A program made the position numbers and the translations under genes. A DNA stretch of 64,000 nucleotides from Burkholderia cepacia (GTDB lineage Bacteria > Pseudomonadota > Gammaproteobacteria > Burkholderiales > Burkholderiaceae). The notes below the pieces were generated by a model, which made no database searches, was not told the origin of the DNA, and saw only the letters and a list, made by a program, of their open reading frames with translations. Below, piece after piece: positions 8,922-17,020 of this stretch; the stretch's first letter is position 1; every line of letters starts with the position of its first letter. The DNA is taken from positions 1,736,001 through 1,800,000 of the forward strand of contig NZ_CP073638.1 in NCBI RefSeq assembly GCF_029962485.1, written 5' to 3'.

Positions 8922-9443
8922 ATGGCCGACCTGTCACCGGATCCGATCGACGCGCTCGTGCAGCGCATGGCGGCGCTCGACGCCGAGCGCGCGGTGCGCG
9001 CGACGATCACGCGCTACATGGCGCTGTGCGACGTGCCCGAGAATGCCGGCGACGGCCCGTCGCTCGCCGGGCTGTTCACCGCCGACGCCGTGTGGGAAGG
9101 CATCGGCCCGCAATACGCGCAGAAGTTCGGCCGCCTCGCAGGCACGGACGCGATCGTCGCGATGCTGGGGCGCTACCTGCCGCCTGACCCGCATTTCTCG
9201 GCGAACCTGCACTTCCTGACGTCGGAGTCGATCGAGATCGGCACCGGCAACGCAAGCGCGCGCGGCCGCTGGATCATGCTGCAGGCGTCGCGCTACGCGG
9301 ACGGCACGGCTGAACTGATCGCCGCGCGGCTGACCGTCGATTTCGCGCCGGCCGCCAGCGGCGCCGCATGGCTGATCCGTCATTTCCGCACCGAACGCGT
9401 GCTCGACGGCCCGTGGCCGCTCGCCGCCGCGCCACGGTCCTGA
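8922..9443 (+). CDS. iacI: SnoaL/NTF2-like protein, IacI-like
   Basis: This 173-residue protein has an NTF2/SnoaL-like pattern: an N-terminal helix pair (DAERAVRATITRYMALCD), a cone-forming segment GLFTADAVWEGIG, and beta strands that end in AWLIRHFRTERVLDG. IacI is the small member of the IAA cluster of this type. Its exact step is not established from sequence. The start at 8922 has a GAGG overlapping the end of iacB and the genes are 8 bp apart. The frame is open upstream within iacB, but only this ATG is consistent with the family N terminus. Confidence 0.75.
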   Translation: MADLSPDPIDALVQRMAALDAERAVRATITRYMALCDVPENAGDGPSLAGLFTADAVWEGIGPQYAQKFGRLAGTDAIVAMLGRYLPPDPHFSANLHFLTSESIEIGTGNASARGRWIMLQASRYADGTAELIAARLTVDFAPAASGAAWLIRHFRTERVLDGPWPLAAAPRS

Positions 9444-9474
9444 TGCATTCCACCGCTTTCGCACGATACCGACC

Positions 9475-10599
9475 ATGACAGGCTTCATCGACACCTTCAC
9501 GCTCGGCGGCCCCGGCCCCACGATCGCGATCAAGGACACGATCGACATCGCGGGCCATCCGACCCGCGCGGCGAGCCGCGCGCTCGCCGACGCGCCGCCT
9601 GCCGCCCGACACGCGGACGTGGTCCGCCTGTTGCTCGACGCCGGCTGGCAGATCGCCGGCAAGGCGAACATGCATGAACTCGCGTTCGGCATGACGGGCA
9701 TCAACGACTACACCGGCACGCCCGTCAATCCGCAAGATGCCACCCGCATTCCCGGCGGCTCGTCGAGCGGGTCCGCATCGCTCGTCGGACTCGGCGCCGT
9801 CGACGCGGCGCTCGGCACCGATACCGGCGGCTCGATTCGCGGGCCGGCCGCGTGCTGCGGCGTGGCCGGGCTGAAGCCGACATTCGGCCGCGTGTCGCGG
9901 CGCGGTGTCGCGCCCGCCGATACGACGCTCGATTGCGTCGGGCCGTTCGCGCGCGATATCCGCACGCTCGTCGCGGTGATGGCCGCGATCGCGCCGGGTT
10001 TCGATCGTGCGCAAGCGGCGGCGTCCGCGGCAGGCTGTACCGTCGCGCACCTCACCGTCGAAGCCGATCCGGCGATCGCCGCCGCGCTCGATGCGGCCGT
10101 TCGCGCATCGGGCCTGCATTCGCACGCCGTCGTACTCGACGACATGCCGGCCTCGTTCGCGGCCGGGCTCACCGTGATCAACGCGGAAACGTCGCGCGCG
10201 TTCGGCCATCTGGTCGAAACCGGCCGGCTCGGCGCCGATCTCGATGCACGCCTGCGCGCGGCCGCGGCGACGACACCCGCGGCACTCGCGGAAGCCGAAG
10301 CCGTCCGCGCACGCTTCACCGCGCAGGTCGATGCGGCACTCGACCATGCGGACGTGCTGGTGCTGCCGACGCTGCCCGCGCTGCCGATCACGCTGCAACA
10401 GGCACGCGACGGCGTGTCGGTCATCGCGATGTCGTCGCTGATCCGGCCGTTCAACCTGAGCGGCCATCCGGCGCTCAGCCTGCCGCTACCGCTGGCCGGT
10501 TCGCCGCTGAAGGCCGGCCTGCAGATCGTCGGGCGCAAGGGCGCGGACGAACGGGTCTGCGCGATCGCGGCGCACTTCGAAGCGGCACTCGCCGCATGA
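9475..10599 (+). CDS. iacH: Amidase-signature hydrolase, IacH-like
   Basis: This 374-residue amidase-signature enzyme has the Ser-cisSer-Lys triad: Lys20 in IAIKD, the GGSSSGS loop at 94-100 (cis-Ser about 97) and nucleophile Ser120 in DTGGSIRGPA. The family hydrolyses C-N bonds of amides. IacH is the amidase of the IAA pathway and could open an amide-containing intermediate or release IAA from conjugates; which one is not decided by the sequence. It is shorter than many amidases (about 450-500 residues), mostly in the C-terminal half. It sits 31 bp after iacI and its stop overlaps a possible upstream start of the next gene. Confidence 0.82.
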   Translation: MTGFIDTFTLGGPGPTIAIKDTIDIAGHPTRAASRALADAPPAARHADVVRLLLDAGWQIAGKANMHELAFGMTGINDYTGTPVNPQDATRIPGGSSSGSASLVGLGAVDAALGTDTGGSIRGPAACCGVAGLKPTFGRVSRRGVAPADTTLDCVGPFARDIRTLVAVMAAIAPGFDRAQAAASAAGCTVAHLTVEADPAIAAALDAAVRASGLHSHAVVLDDMPASFAAGLTVINAETSRAFGHLVETGRLGADLDARLRAAAATTPAALAEAEAVRARFTAQVDAALDHADVLVLPTLPALPITLQQARDGVSVIAMSSLIRPFNLSGHPALSLPLPLAGSPLKAGLQIVGRKGADERVCAIAAHFEAALAA

Positions 10600-10658
10600 A
10601 TCACGATGCGGGCGCCGCGTCCTTCGGCGCGCACCCGCGAACCAGGGAACTACGCACC

Positions 10659-11402
10659 ATGTCAGATCGAGTCGTCCTCGTCACCGGCGCCGCGCGCGGG
10701 CTCGGCGCCGTCATCGCCGAGCGCTTTCATGCAGCCGGCTACCGCGTCGCGCTCGCCGATATCGCCGCCGACGCCATTCACGCGCATGCGCGCGACCTCG
10801 ACCCGAGCGGCGAACGCGCGATCGCGCTGCCGCTCGACGTCACGTCGAAACGCGATTTCGAAGCCGCGCGCGATGCGCTCGTCGCGCGCTGGGGCACGAT
10901 CGACGTGCTCGTCAACAACGCGGGCGCCTCGAAGGTCGTGCCGGCGATGGAGATCACGGCCGAACAGTTCGACCAGGTGATCGACGTGAACCTGCGCAGC
11001 GTGCTGTTCGGCTGCCAGGTGTTCGGCCGGTATTTCGCGGAGCGTGGCGCGGGCCGCATCGTCAACATCGCATCGCTCGCCGGGCAGAACGGCGGCTCGG
11101 CGACCGGTGCGCACTACGCGGCCGCGAAAGGCGGCACGCTGACGCTGACCAAGGTATTCGCACGCGATCTCGCCGCGCAGGGCGTGACCGTCAACGCGAT
11201 CTCGCCGGGCCCGCTCGACCTGCCGATCGTGTATGAAAGCGTCGCGCCGGAAAAGCTGCGCCAGGTGCTGGCGAGCCTGCCGGGCGGCAAGCTCGGATCG
11301 GCCGCATTCGTTGCGGATGCAGCCGTATTGCTCGCGTCGGGCGACGCGCATTTCGCGAACGGCGCATGCTGGGACATCAACGGCGGGTTGTACATGCGCT
11401 GA
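10659..11402 (+). CDS. iacE: Short-chain dehydrogenase/reductase, IacE-like
   Basis: This is a 247-residue classical SDR. The cofactor motif TGAARGLG lies at 9-16, NNAGA at 86-90, and the catalytic Ser139, Tyr153 and Lys157 (YAAAK) are all present. IacE works with IacA in the conversion of IAA to dioxindole-3-acetate. The ATG at 10659 gives the usual MSDRVVLVTG start with an AGGGA about 11 bases ahead. An in-frame ATG at 10596 overlaps the iacH stop (ATGA) and could add 21 residues. It is the last gene of the iacABIHE run and converges on the response-regulator gene 12 bp away. Confidence 0.85.
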   Translation: MSDRVVLVTGAARGLGAVIAERFHAAGYRVALADIAADAIHAHARDLDPSGERAIALPLDVTSKRDFEAARDALVARWGTIDVLVNNAGASKVVPAMEITAEQFDQVIDVNLRSVLFGCQVFGRYFAERGAGRIVNIASLAGQNGGSATGAHYAAAKGGTLTLTKVFARDLAAQGVTVNAISPGPLDLPIVYESVAPEKLRQVLASLPGGKLGSAAFVADAAVLLASGDAHFANGACWDINGGLYMR

Positions 11403-11414
11403 GCGCGGCAGTCC

Positions 11415-12050
11415 TTATCGCGACGATTCCCCGTCGTCGCCCCACACGACCATCACGTCGCGCACAAGCGCGGCGATCGACGTCGCGCCGAGCTTCTCCT
11501 TGATACTCGCGCGATGCACGTCGACGGTCTTCACGCTGATCGACAGATCCGACGCGATCTGCTTGCTGCCCTTGCCGTCCACCACGCCGCGCAGCACTTC
11601 CTTCTCGCGCGCGGTCAGCGCATCGAGCCGCTGGCGCAGCTCGCGGTGACGCTGGCTCACCGCATGCCGCTGCTGCGCGAGCCGCAGCGCGCGCTGCACG
11701 CGTTCGAGCATCTGCTGCGAGTTGTACGGTTTCTCGACGAAATCGATCGCGCCGTTCTGCAGCGCACGCACCGACATCGGAATGTCGCCGTGCCCGCTGA
11801 CGAAGATCACCGGCAGCGTCGCGCCGCGCGCATTCAGTTCGGCCTGCACGTCGAAACCGCTTTTCTCCGGCATCCGCACGTCGAGCACCAGGCACGCGGG
11901 CAGGTTCACGTCGAAGCGCGCGAGAAAGTCGGCGGCGTTCGCGAACCCTTCGGACGCGATGCCGACCGATTCGAGCAACCACGCGAGCGACGTCCGCATG
12001 CCGCTGTCGTCGTCGACGATGTATACGATCGGTACGGGTGACGTCGTCAT
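11415..12050 (-). CDS. iacR2: FixJ/NarL-type response regulator, IacR2-like
   Basis: This 211-residue response regulator has a receiver domain with acidic cluster VDDD (12-15), phospho-acceptor Asp57 in LVLDVRMP, and Lys in DFVEKPY, followed by a LuxR-type helix-turn-helix (LTAREKEVLRGVVDGKGSKQ and the SVKTVDVHR recognition part). It resembles FixJ/StyR regulators, which activate sigma-70 promoters after phosphorylation. Its likely partner is the frameshifted PAS kinase at 5511-6987; together they match the two-component system of the Paraburkholderia IAA cluster. It diverges from iacG across a 353-bp region. If the kinase is truly broken, this regulator would depend on another phosphodonor. 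Confidence 0.85.
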   Translation of the reverse strand: MTTSPVPIVYIVDDDSGMRTSLAWLLESVGIASEGFANAADFLARFDVNLPACLVLDVRMPEKSGFDVQAELNARGATLPVIFVSGHGDIPMSVRALQNGAIDFVEKPYNSQQMLERVQRALRLAQQRHAVSQRHRELRQRLDALTAREKEVLRGVVDGKGSKQIASDLSISVKTVDVHRASIKEKLGATSIAALVRDVMVVWGDDGESSR

Positions 12051-12403
12051 CGCGGGTGTCTCGCTGAATATCGGTATGGGTATCGCACGCGCTGCGCGAG
12101 AGGCCGGTGGCCGGCGTGCCGCGCGCGTCGTTCGCTGGGGGTGTGCGGCACATCATAACGAGCCGAAAACCCGCTGAAAACCCCTTCACGTGCCGCACGA
12201 ACGCGTAATCGCGGTTTTTTTCGGGCGATGCGTCGCGCATCTAGGTAGAACCTTTAGACACGTTGGCGAGAACGCCATCTTCATCGTCAATCGTGCGAAT
12301 GGTCGGCCGCATTTTCGCGACGTACGCTTGGGTCACCGTCGGCGATCCGGCGCTGCACCGGCAGCGCTGTGCGACCGCCGCTTTCGTCCAACCAGGAGCG
12401 CCC
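12051..12403. promoter_or_regulatory. Divergent promoter region iacR2 / iacG
   Basis: This 353-bp region has no gene I can support. It contains a perfect dyad AGGTAGAACCT at about 12244-12254, embedded in CTAGGTAGAACCTTTAG, roughly 150 bp before the iacG ATG. That is a reasonable position for an activator site. The rest, including a T-run near 12213, shows nothing else recognisable. Confidence 0.45.
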
Positions 12404-12949
12404 ATGTCTTCCACGACCGATATCCAGCGACCGGCGCGCGTCGAACCGACCGACGCGCAGAAGGCCTTCCGCCAGGCGATGGCCCACCTCGGCGCGGCCG
12501 TCAACGTCATCACCACGGCCGGGCCGCACGGCCGCTGCGGGATCACCGCGAGCGCCGTGTGCTCCGTCACCGATACGCCGCCGACGCTGCTCGTGTGCAT
12601 GAACCGGTCGAGCGCGATGCACGCGACCTTCGAGCGCAACCGTCACGTCTGCATCAACGTGCTGCCCGCCGAGCACGAGTTGCTCGCACGGCATTTCGCG
12701 GGGCTCACCGACTTGCCGATGGAGCGGCGTTTCGACCTGCCCGTGTGGGAGCGGGGCGAACAGGACGTACCCGTGCTGCGCGACGCGCTCGCGAGCCTGC
12801 AGGGCACGATCGCCGAGATGAAGGAAGTCGGCTCGCATTCGGTGATGTTCATCGAGGCGACGTCGATTCGCGTGCGCGACGACGGCGACAGCCTCATCTA
12901 CTTCAGCCGCGCGTTTCATCGCGTGTCGCGCACCGCGTGCGTGCGGTGA
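12404..12949 (+). CDS. iacG: Flavin reductase, IacG-like
   Basis: This 181-residue protein belongs to the flavin reductase family with a split-barrel FMN-binding fold. The segments AVNVITTAG, GITASAVCSVTDTPPTLLVCMNRSS and FERNRHVCINVLP are typical of HpaC-like reductases that supply FADH2 or FMNH2 by diffusion. It would reduce flavin for the IacA monooxygenase. The ATG at 12404 has AGGAG seven bases upstream; the frame is open upstream but without a ribosome site. It is transcribed divergently from the response regulator and converges on the MFS gene 11 bp downstream. Confidence 0.88.
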   Translation: MSSTTDIQRPARVEPTDAQKAFRQAMAHLGAAVNVITTAGPHGRCGITASAVCSVTDTPPTLLVCMNRSSAMHATFERNRHVCINVLPAEHELLARHFAGLTDLPMERRFDLPVWERGEQDVPVLRDALASLQGTIAEMKEVGSHSVMFIEATSIRVRDDGDSLIYFSRAFHRVSRTACVR

Positions 12950-12960
12950 CGTTCGCGTGA

Positions 12961-14253
12961 CTACGCGGGCGTTCGCAACGCGCGCTGCCCGGCCGCAAGC
13001 GCCGCGCCGGCAAACAGCGTCAGCGCCGAATACACGAGCCCGCGCGCGAGCCCCGCGCTGTCCGACACCCAGCCGATCGCGACCGGCCCCGCGATCTGGC
13101 CGAACGCAAAGACCGTCGTGAACGCGCTGATCCCCTTCGCCCAGCCGTCGGGCGGCAGGTTGTGCCGCACGAAGGCCGTCGTCGACGCGACGGCCGACAG
13201 GAACGTCGCGCCGAACAGCACGCCCGACACGAACGCAGCGGCCGGATGCACGAACATCGCAGGCATCAGCGTCGCGATGCCGAGCAGCGCGTTGAGCACC
13301 GCGAGCGCCTGGCCGCCGCGCATCCGGTCGAGCAGCCCCGACCACAACCGCGCCGACACGACGGTTGCGACGCCGAGCATCACGTAGAACGCGGAGACCA
13401 CCGTGCCGCTCATGCCCGCGCCGCGCAGCAGCGCGACGATGAACGTCATGTAGCCGATATAGCCGACACCGAACAGGCCGTAGCCGGCCAGCGCGAATGC
13501 GAAGCGCGCCGGGCTCGCGGTCGCGGCCGGCGGCGTGCCGTCGCGCTGCCTGGCCGGTGCCGCATGCACATGCTCGATGCGGCGCGCGGCCGACACGGCC
13601 ACCGCCGAGAACAGCACGCATGCGACCGCGAGCGCGAACCATGCCGGCTGCCAGCCGTGCACGCCATGCGTAAGCGTGGCCGGCACGAGCAGCGACGACG
13701 CGACGATGCCCCAGCCCGTGCCGCCGTAGTAGAGCCCCAGCAGCAACCCCGCGTCGCGCGGCGACGCCGACGCGAGCCGCGCGGCCAGCACACCGCCGCT
13801 GATGAAGATCAGCGCGCTGCCGACACCCGTTGCCAGCCGCTGCACGAGCAGCGCGTGCATGCCGGACGTGAGCCCGCATGTCGCCATGAGCACCGCGGTC
13901 AGTGCGCAGCCGGCCGCCAGCAGCGTGCCCGCGCGCCAGCGTCGCGACAGCAACGGAAACGCGAGCGCGCCGATCAGGTAGCCGGCCGCGTTCGCGGTGT
14001 TCAGCGCGCCGGCCTGCGCGAACGTCCAGCCGAGATCGGCCTTCATCGGCGGCAGCAGCAGCGCATACGAAAAGCGCGCGAGGCCGAGCGCGATCGCGCT
14101 GCCGAGCGACAGGCAGATCGCGAGCCGCCACGCGGCCATGCGATCGGGATCGGTTGCGCCGGCGTCCGGCCGCGAGGGGCCGGCACGCTCCGGTTGCGGC
14201 GCTGCGCGCATCGGGTCGTCTCCATCGTTGTTCGGTTTCGAGGCTTCCGCCAT
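12961..14253 (-). CDS. YbfB/YjiJ-family MFS transporter
   Basis: This 430-residue permease has twelve predicted transmembrane helices, with an N-terminal cytoplasmic tail of about 45 residues rich in Pro, Asp and Glu. Segments such as LGLARFSYALLLPPMKADLGW and NTANAAGYLIGAL are typical of the YbfB/YjiJ subgroup, whose substrates are mostly unknown. The ATG at 14253 is chosen because the reading frame upstream encodes low-quality Arg/Pro-rich sequence. It lies at the end of the IAA cluster, convergent with iacG, so export or import of IAA or a metabolite is plausible but not proven. It could equally be an unrelated neighbour. Confidence 0.78.
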   Translation of the reverse strand: MAEASKPNNDGDDPMRAAPQPERAGPSRPDAGATDPDRMAAWRLAICLSLGSAIALGLARFSYALLLPPMKADLGWTFAQAGALNTANAAGYLIGALAFPLLSRRWRAGTLLAAGCALTAVLMATCGLTSGMHALLVQRLATGVGSALIFISGGVLAARLASASPRDAGLLLGLYYGGTGWGIVASSLLVPATLTHGVHGWQPAWFALAVACVLFSAVAVSAARRIEHVHAAPARQRDGTPPAATASPARFAFALAGYGLFGVGYIGYMTFIVALLRGAGMSGTVVSAFYVMLGVATVVSARLWSGLLDRMRGGQALAVLNALLGIATLMPAMFVHPAAAFVSGVLFGATFLSAVASTTAFVRHNLPPDGWAKGISAFTTVFAFGQIAGPVAIGWVSDSAGLARGLVYSALTLFAGAALAAGQRALRTPA

Positions 14254-14387
14254 CGTCGGACGATCATACTTGAGCTGCCGCACCACCGGCGTGCTTCGGC
14301 GGCAGAAACCCGACGGCAGCCGCGCCCGGATCCGGTTCCACCACGCAACGGCCGGAAGGCCCGGTGAAACGACAACCGCTCGCAGCG

Positions 14388-14933
14388 CTACCGCCCCAGT
14401 CCGGCGGCAAACGCCTCGAGCAGCGCCCGCCCCTCGCGCCATTCCGCCAGCCCGGAAGCTACGTTCAGGTGGCCGCGCGCGCCAATCGGAAGCGGCGTCG
14501 CGCCGCGTTCCGTTGCCCACTCGAGCGCGCGCCCCGACGGATCGTACGGGTCGTCCGAACTCGCGACCGCAAGCACCGGCAAGCCGTTGAAGCGACCGTT
14601 CGGCAGTCGCGCGAACGCGTGGGCGGCCACCGGGAAACGCGGTCCCTGCGGATCAGGCACGGCCACGAGAAACGCGCCGCACACCGCACGCGCCGACACG
14701 GCATGCCAATGCGCGAACAACAGGCAACCCAGCGAATGACAAATGACCAGCGGCGGAGTCCGGGCGTTTGCAACGGCCGCATCCAGCGCCGCCATCCAGT
14801 CGGTCAGGTCGGGCGCATCCCATGAAGCCGGCGCGATGCGCACGGCGTCGGGCAGCGCTGCTTCCCAGTCACTCTGCCAATGCTCCGGTTCCGAGTTGCC
14901 GATACCCGGCACGATCACGATTGATCGATCCAT
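14388..14933 (-). CDS. RBBP9/YdeN-family alpha/beta serine hydrolase
   Basis: This 181-residue protein has the small alpha/beta hydrolase fold of RBBP9/YdeN. It opens with SIVIVPGIGNSEPEHWQSDW, in which the GIGNS and HWQ elements are diagnostic. The nucleophile is Ser67 in CHSLGC, the acid is Asp127 or Asp128 in SSDDPYDP, and His155 lies in ARGHLN. The substrate is unknown. Two adjacent ATG codons (14936 and 14933) follow GGAGG; the second has better spacing. It is divergent from the Lrp-type regulator that begins 115 bp away, which may control it. Confidence 0.85.
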   Translation of the reverse strand: MDRSIVIVPGIGNSEPEHWQSDWEAALPDAVRIAPASWDAPDLTDWMAALDAAVANARTPPLVICHSLGCLLFAHWHAVSARAVCGAFLVAVPDPQGPRFPVAAHAFARLPNGRFNGLPVLAVASSDDPYDPSGRALEWATERGATPLPIGARGHLNVASGLAEWREGRALLEAFAAGLGR

Positions 14934-15048
14934 CATCACCTCCGTGAAAGGAAGCCCGAAGTGTGGCCCCGCGCTCGTCCGCCCGGAATGGCAAGTCATC
15001 GGTTATTGAGACAAAATGCCGATGAATCAACGGTACTGGAGGACGGCC

Positions 15049-15504
15049 ATGCCGGACGAAGCACTGGATCGCCTGGATCTTGCGATCCTGGAAGCCCTGC
15101 AGGAAAACGCGCGGACGCCGCTGTCGGAAGTGGGCCGGCGTATCGGGCTGTCGCAGCCGGCGACCTCGGAACGCGTCAAGCGGCTGGAAGAGCGCGGCAT
15201 CATCGCCGGCTACGGCGCGCGGATCGATCCGGCTGCGTTGGGCCTGGGAATGATGGCCATCATCCGGCTGAAAACGACGCACGAACACATCAAGCCCGCG
15301 CTGCGCGCGTTTGCGGAGATGCCGCATGTCATCGAAGTCCACCGCATGACCGGAGACGATTGTTTTCTGCTGAAGGTGCTGGTGCCGACACCGGGCCAGC
15401 TGGAGACCCTCGTCGACGCGATTGCCCGTTTCGGGGCGGTCACGACTTCACTGGTGTTGCGATCCGAACCGGCCAAGACGATCGGAAAGGCGCTGCTCGG
15501 ATGA
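15049..15504 (+). CDS. Lrp/AsnC-family transcriptional regulator
   Basis: This is a 151-residue Lrp/AsnC regulator. The N-terminal winged helix (ILEALQENARTPLSEVGRRI, then LSQPATSERVKRLEERGII) is followed by a RAM effector domain with RMTGDDCFLLKV and a C-terminal SLVLRSEP. The ATG at 15049 follows GGAGG by 7 bases; ATGs at 15016 and 15022 lack such a site. It is divergent from the hydrolase gene and lies just before the AT-richer region that precedes the peptide/M29 unit, so either neighbour could be its target. Confidence 0.9.
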   Translation: MPDEALDRLDLAILEALQENARTPLSEVGRRIGLSQPATSERVKRLEERGIIAGYGARIDPAALGLGMMAIIRLKTTHEHIKPALRAFAEMPHVIEVHRMTGDDCFLLKVLVPTPGQLETLVDAIARFGAVTTSLVLRSEPAKTIGKALLG

Positions 15505-15865
15505 CGTACGCATGCGGACCGGCCGCGTGGCGCCAATCCGGGTATTGCATCGATCACAATAATCCGGGCAATTGAATTGGCGATTAAAAATTGCTGAATG
15601 CATTGCATCGATACAGATTCAATCCGTCGGAAATGGCGTCGAATCCGTGATGTGTTTTATTCGTTCTTTTTCGACGCAAGAATCACAAACGTCCGGTGTT
15701 TAGCACGCCCTGGCTAAAATCCTTGCAACGCATTGCATTCATAAAATCGTCAGACTAATATCGACGCCACTTGTCCGGCATTCACAAAATACCGAACGAG
15801 GAGCGGGAATATTTTTTACCGCGCTTTCATGTTGAATCACTCATGTTCACCACAGGAGAATTGAC
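15505..15865. promoter_or_regulatory. AT-rich upstream region of the peptide operon with repeated ATTGCATCGAT
   Basis: This 361-bp stretch is clearly AT-richer than the surroundings and has no long reading frame. ATTGCATCGAT occurs exactly at 15544-15554 and 15602-15612, and a near copy ATTGCATTCAT at 15732-15742. These could be operator half-sites, for example for the adjacent Lrp-type protein. A Shine-Dalgarno (AGGAG) is at its right edge. I see no confident sigma-70 promoter pair. Confidence 0.5.
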
Positions 15866-15988
15866 ATGCAGGACACCCAGCAGATCGAATTGCTTGACTG
15901 GATGCAGGAAGACACGCACCCCGAGGCCGTCGACATGATGGTCGAGGACGCCGTAGTGCCGTTCGGCACCGCGCTCTGGCCAGTCTGA
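15866..15988 (+). CDS. 40-residue peptide, candidate precursor or leader peptide
   Basis: This short gene encodes 40 residues with a strong AGGAG eight bases before the ATG. The first 29 residues are acidic and leader-like (MQDTQQIELLDWMQEDTHPE, then AVDMMVEDA), and the last eleven are neutral and hydrophobic (VVPFGTALWPV). There are no Cys or Lys residues. The 123 bases use GC-rich third positions as real genes here do. It is followed by a perfect hairpin and then by an M29-like aminopeptidase gene 58 bp downstream in the same direction. The layout of a small precursor, a hairpin and a processing enzyme is what is seen in many ribosomal peptide pathways. That is inference; a regulatory leader peptide is the main alternative. 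Confidence 0.6.
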   Translation: MQDTQQIELLDWMQEDTHPEAVDMMVEDAVVPFGTALWPV

Positions 15989-16005
15989 GCGGGCCACCCG
16001 TTCTC

Positions 16006-16029
16006 GCGGAAGGGCCGAGGCCCTTCCGC
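16006..16029 (+). terminator. Perfect hairpin between the peptide gene and the M29-like gene
   Basis: GCGGAAGGGCC at 16006-16016 is the exact reverse complement of GGCCCTTCCGC at 16019-16029, giving about 10 pairs around a tetraloop. No T-tract follows. It sits 17 bases after the peptide stop and 17 bases before the next ATG. It could be a partial terminator or RNA-stabilising element that makes the peptide message more abundant than the enzyme message. Confidence 0.6.
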
Positions 16030-16046
16030 CGCTTCCGGAGATACGC

Positions 16047-17000
16047 ATGCTGAACCTGCACCGCGCGCTCGGGTTTCACCCCGCGCTACGCGACAAGCTG
16101 GCGCGCGGCGAGTCGGGAAAACTGCTGGTCGGCCATGACACCCGCAACCGCGACATCGCGTTGCGCGCGTTTTCCGCCCTGCCCGCATCGCTCGACGCCA
16201 CGACCCTCTGCCTCGAAAGCACCGCCCCCGCCGACATCGCCGCCGCGCTCCACGAAGCCGACCTGTTCGTGCTGCTGTACGACTCGTCGTGCCTGCCGAC
16301 ACCGTCGCCGAGCGGTCCGCCGTTCCTCGCCGCGATCCGCCCGGCGATCGTCGCGCACTGGAGCAAGTCGGTTTTGTTCAAGGATTACGGCCCGCACCTC
16401 GACGAGGCGTTCGCCGAATCGCTCGACGACATCGCCGCGCGCAACGGCCGGCTGATCGACGCGGCCGCACACGCATCTCAGATCCGCTTCATCGATGAAG
16501 CCGGCAACACGCTGACGGGCTCGCTCGCGCCGGACCAGAAATGGACGAGAGTGGACGGCATGGGCAATCTCGACGTCGTGCCGGGCGAGATCGCGACGCA
16601 CGTGACCGACCTGAACGGCTCGGTCGTGTTCAGCGGCACGTTTCTCGGCACCGTGCCGTTCGCGATCAAATACAAGGTGGCCGAGCGACTCGCGACGCTG
16701 CAGGTCGAGAACAGCACGATCGTCGATTTCGATACCGACGATGCGGGCTTCCGGCGCGATTTCTCGACCTATCTCGACCGCCACGCGAATCACCGGCGCA
16801 TCGAGGAATTCGGCATCGGCACGAACCTCGGCATACGCGGGCTCTACGGCCGCAACGCGGGGTTCGAGGAACGCCATCCGGGCCTGCATCTCGGGCTCGG
16901 CGGCGGCGAAAACGGCAGCCACCATCTCGACCTGATCTTCGCGCGCGGCACGCTCGCGCTCGACGAGCGGATCGTGTTCGACGGCGCGTTCGCCGTCTGA
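16047..17000 (+). CDS. Compact M29 (aminopeptidase T)-like metalloprotein
   Basis: This 317-residue protein resembles family M29 aminopeptidases but lacks about 90 residues, mostly N-terminal. The metal ligands seem intact: Glu181 in VVPGEIATHV, Glu254 in EEFGIGTN, His281 in HLGLGGG, and His293 and Asp295 in SHHLDLIF. The GSVVFSGTF segment matches the strand that follows the first ligand in the family. M29 enzymes remove N-terminal residues using two metal ions. The gene has its own CGGAGA ribosome site and follows the 40-residue peptide gene and hairpin, so the peptide is a natural candidate substrate or partner. No other modifying enzyme follows; the next gene is on the other strand. Confidence 0.75.
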   Translation: MLNLHRALGFHPALRDKLARGESGKLLVGHDTRNRDIALRAFSALPASLDATTLCLESTAPADIAAALHEADLFVLLYDSSCLPTPSPSGPPFLAAIRPAIVAHWSKSVLFKDYGPHLDEAFAESLDDIAARNGRLIDAAAHASQIRFIDEAGNTLTGSLAPDQKWTRVDGMGNLDVVPGEIATHVTDLNGSVVFSGTFLGTVPFAIKYKVAERLATLQVENSTIVDFDTDDAGFRRDFSTYLDRHANHRRIEEFGIGTNLGIRGLYGRNAGFEERHPGLHLGLGGGENGSHHLDLIFARGTLALDERIVFDGAFAV

Positions 17001-17020
17001 CGAGGCAGGTGCTTGCGTGC

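Noticed and set aside
15827..16048. Minus strand frames opposite the 40-residue peptide.
   Set aside because: No ribosome site and Arg/Ser-rich sequence. The + strand peptide has AGGAG and sensible codon use.
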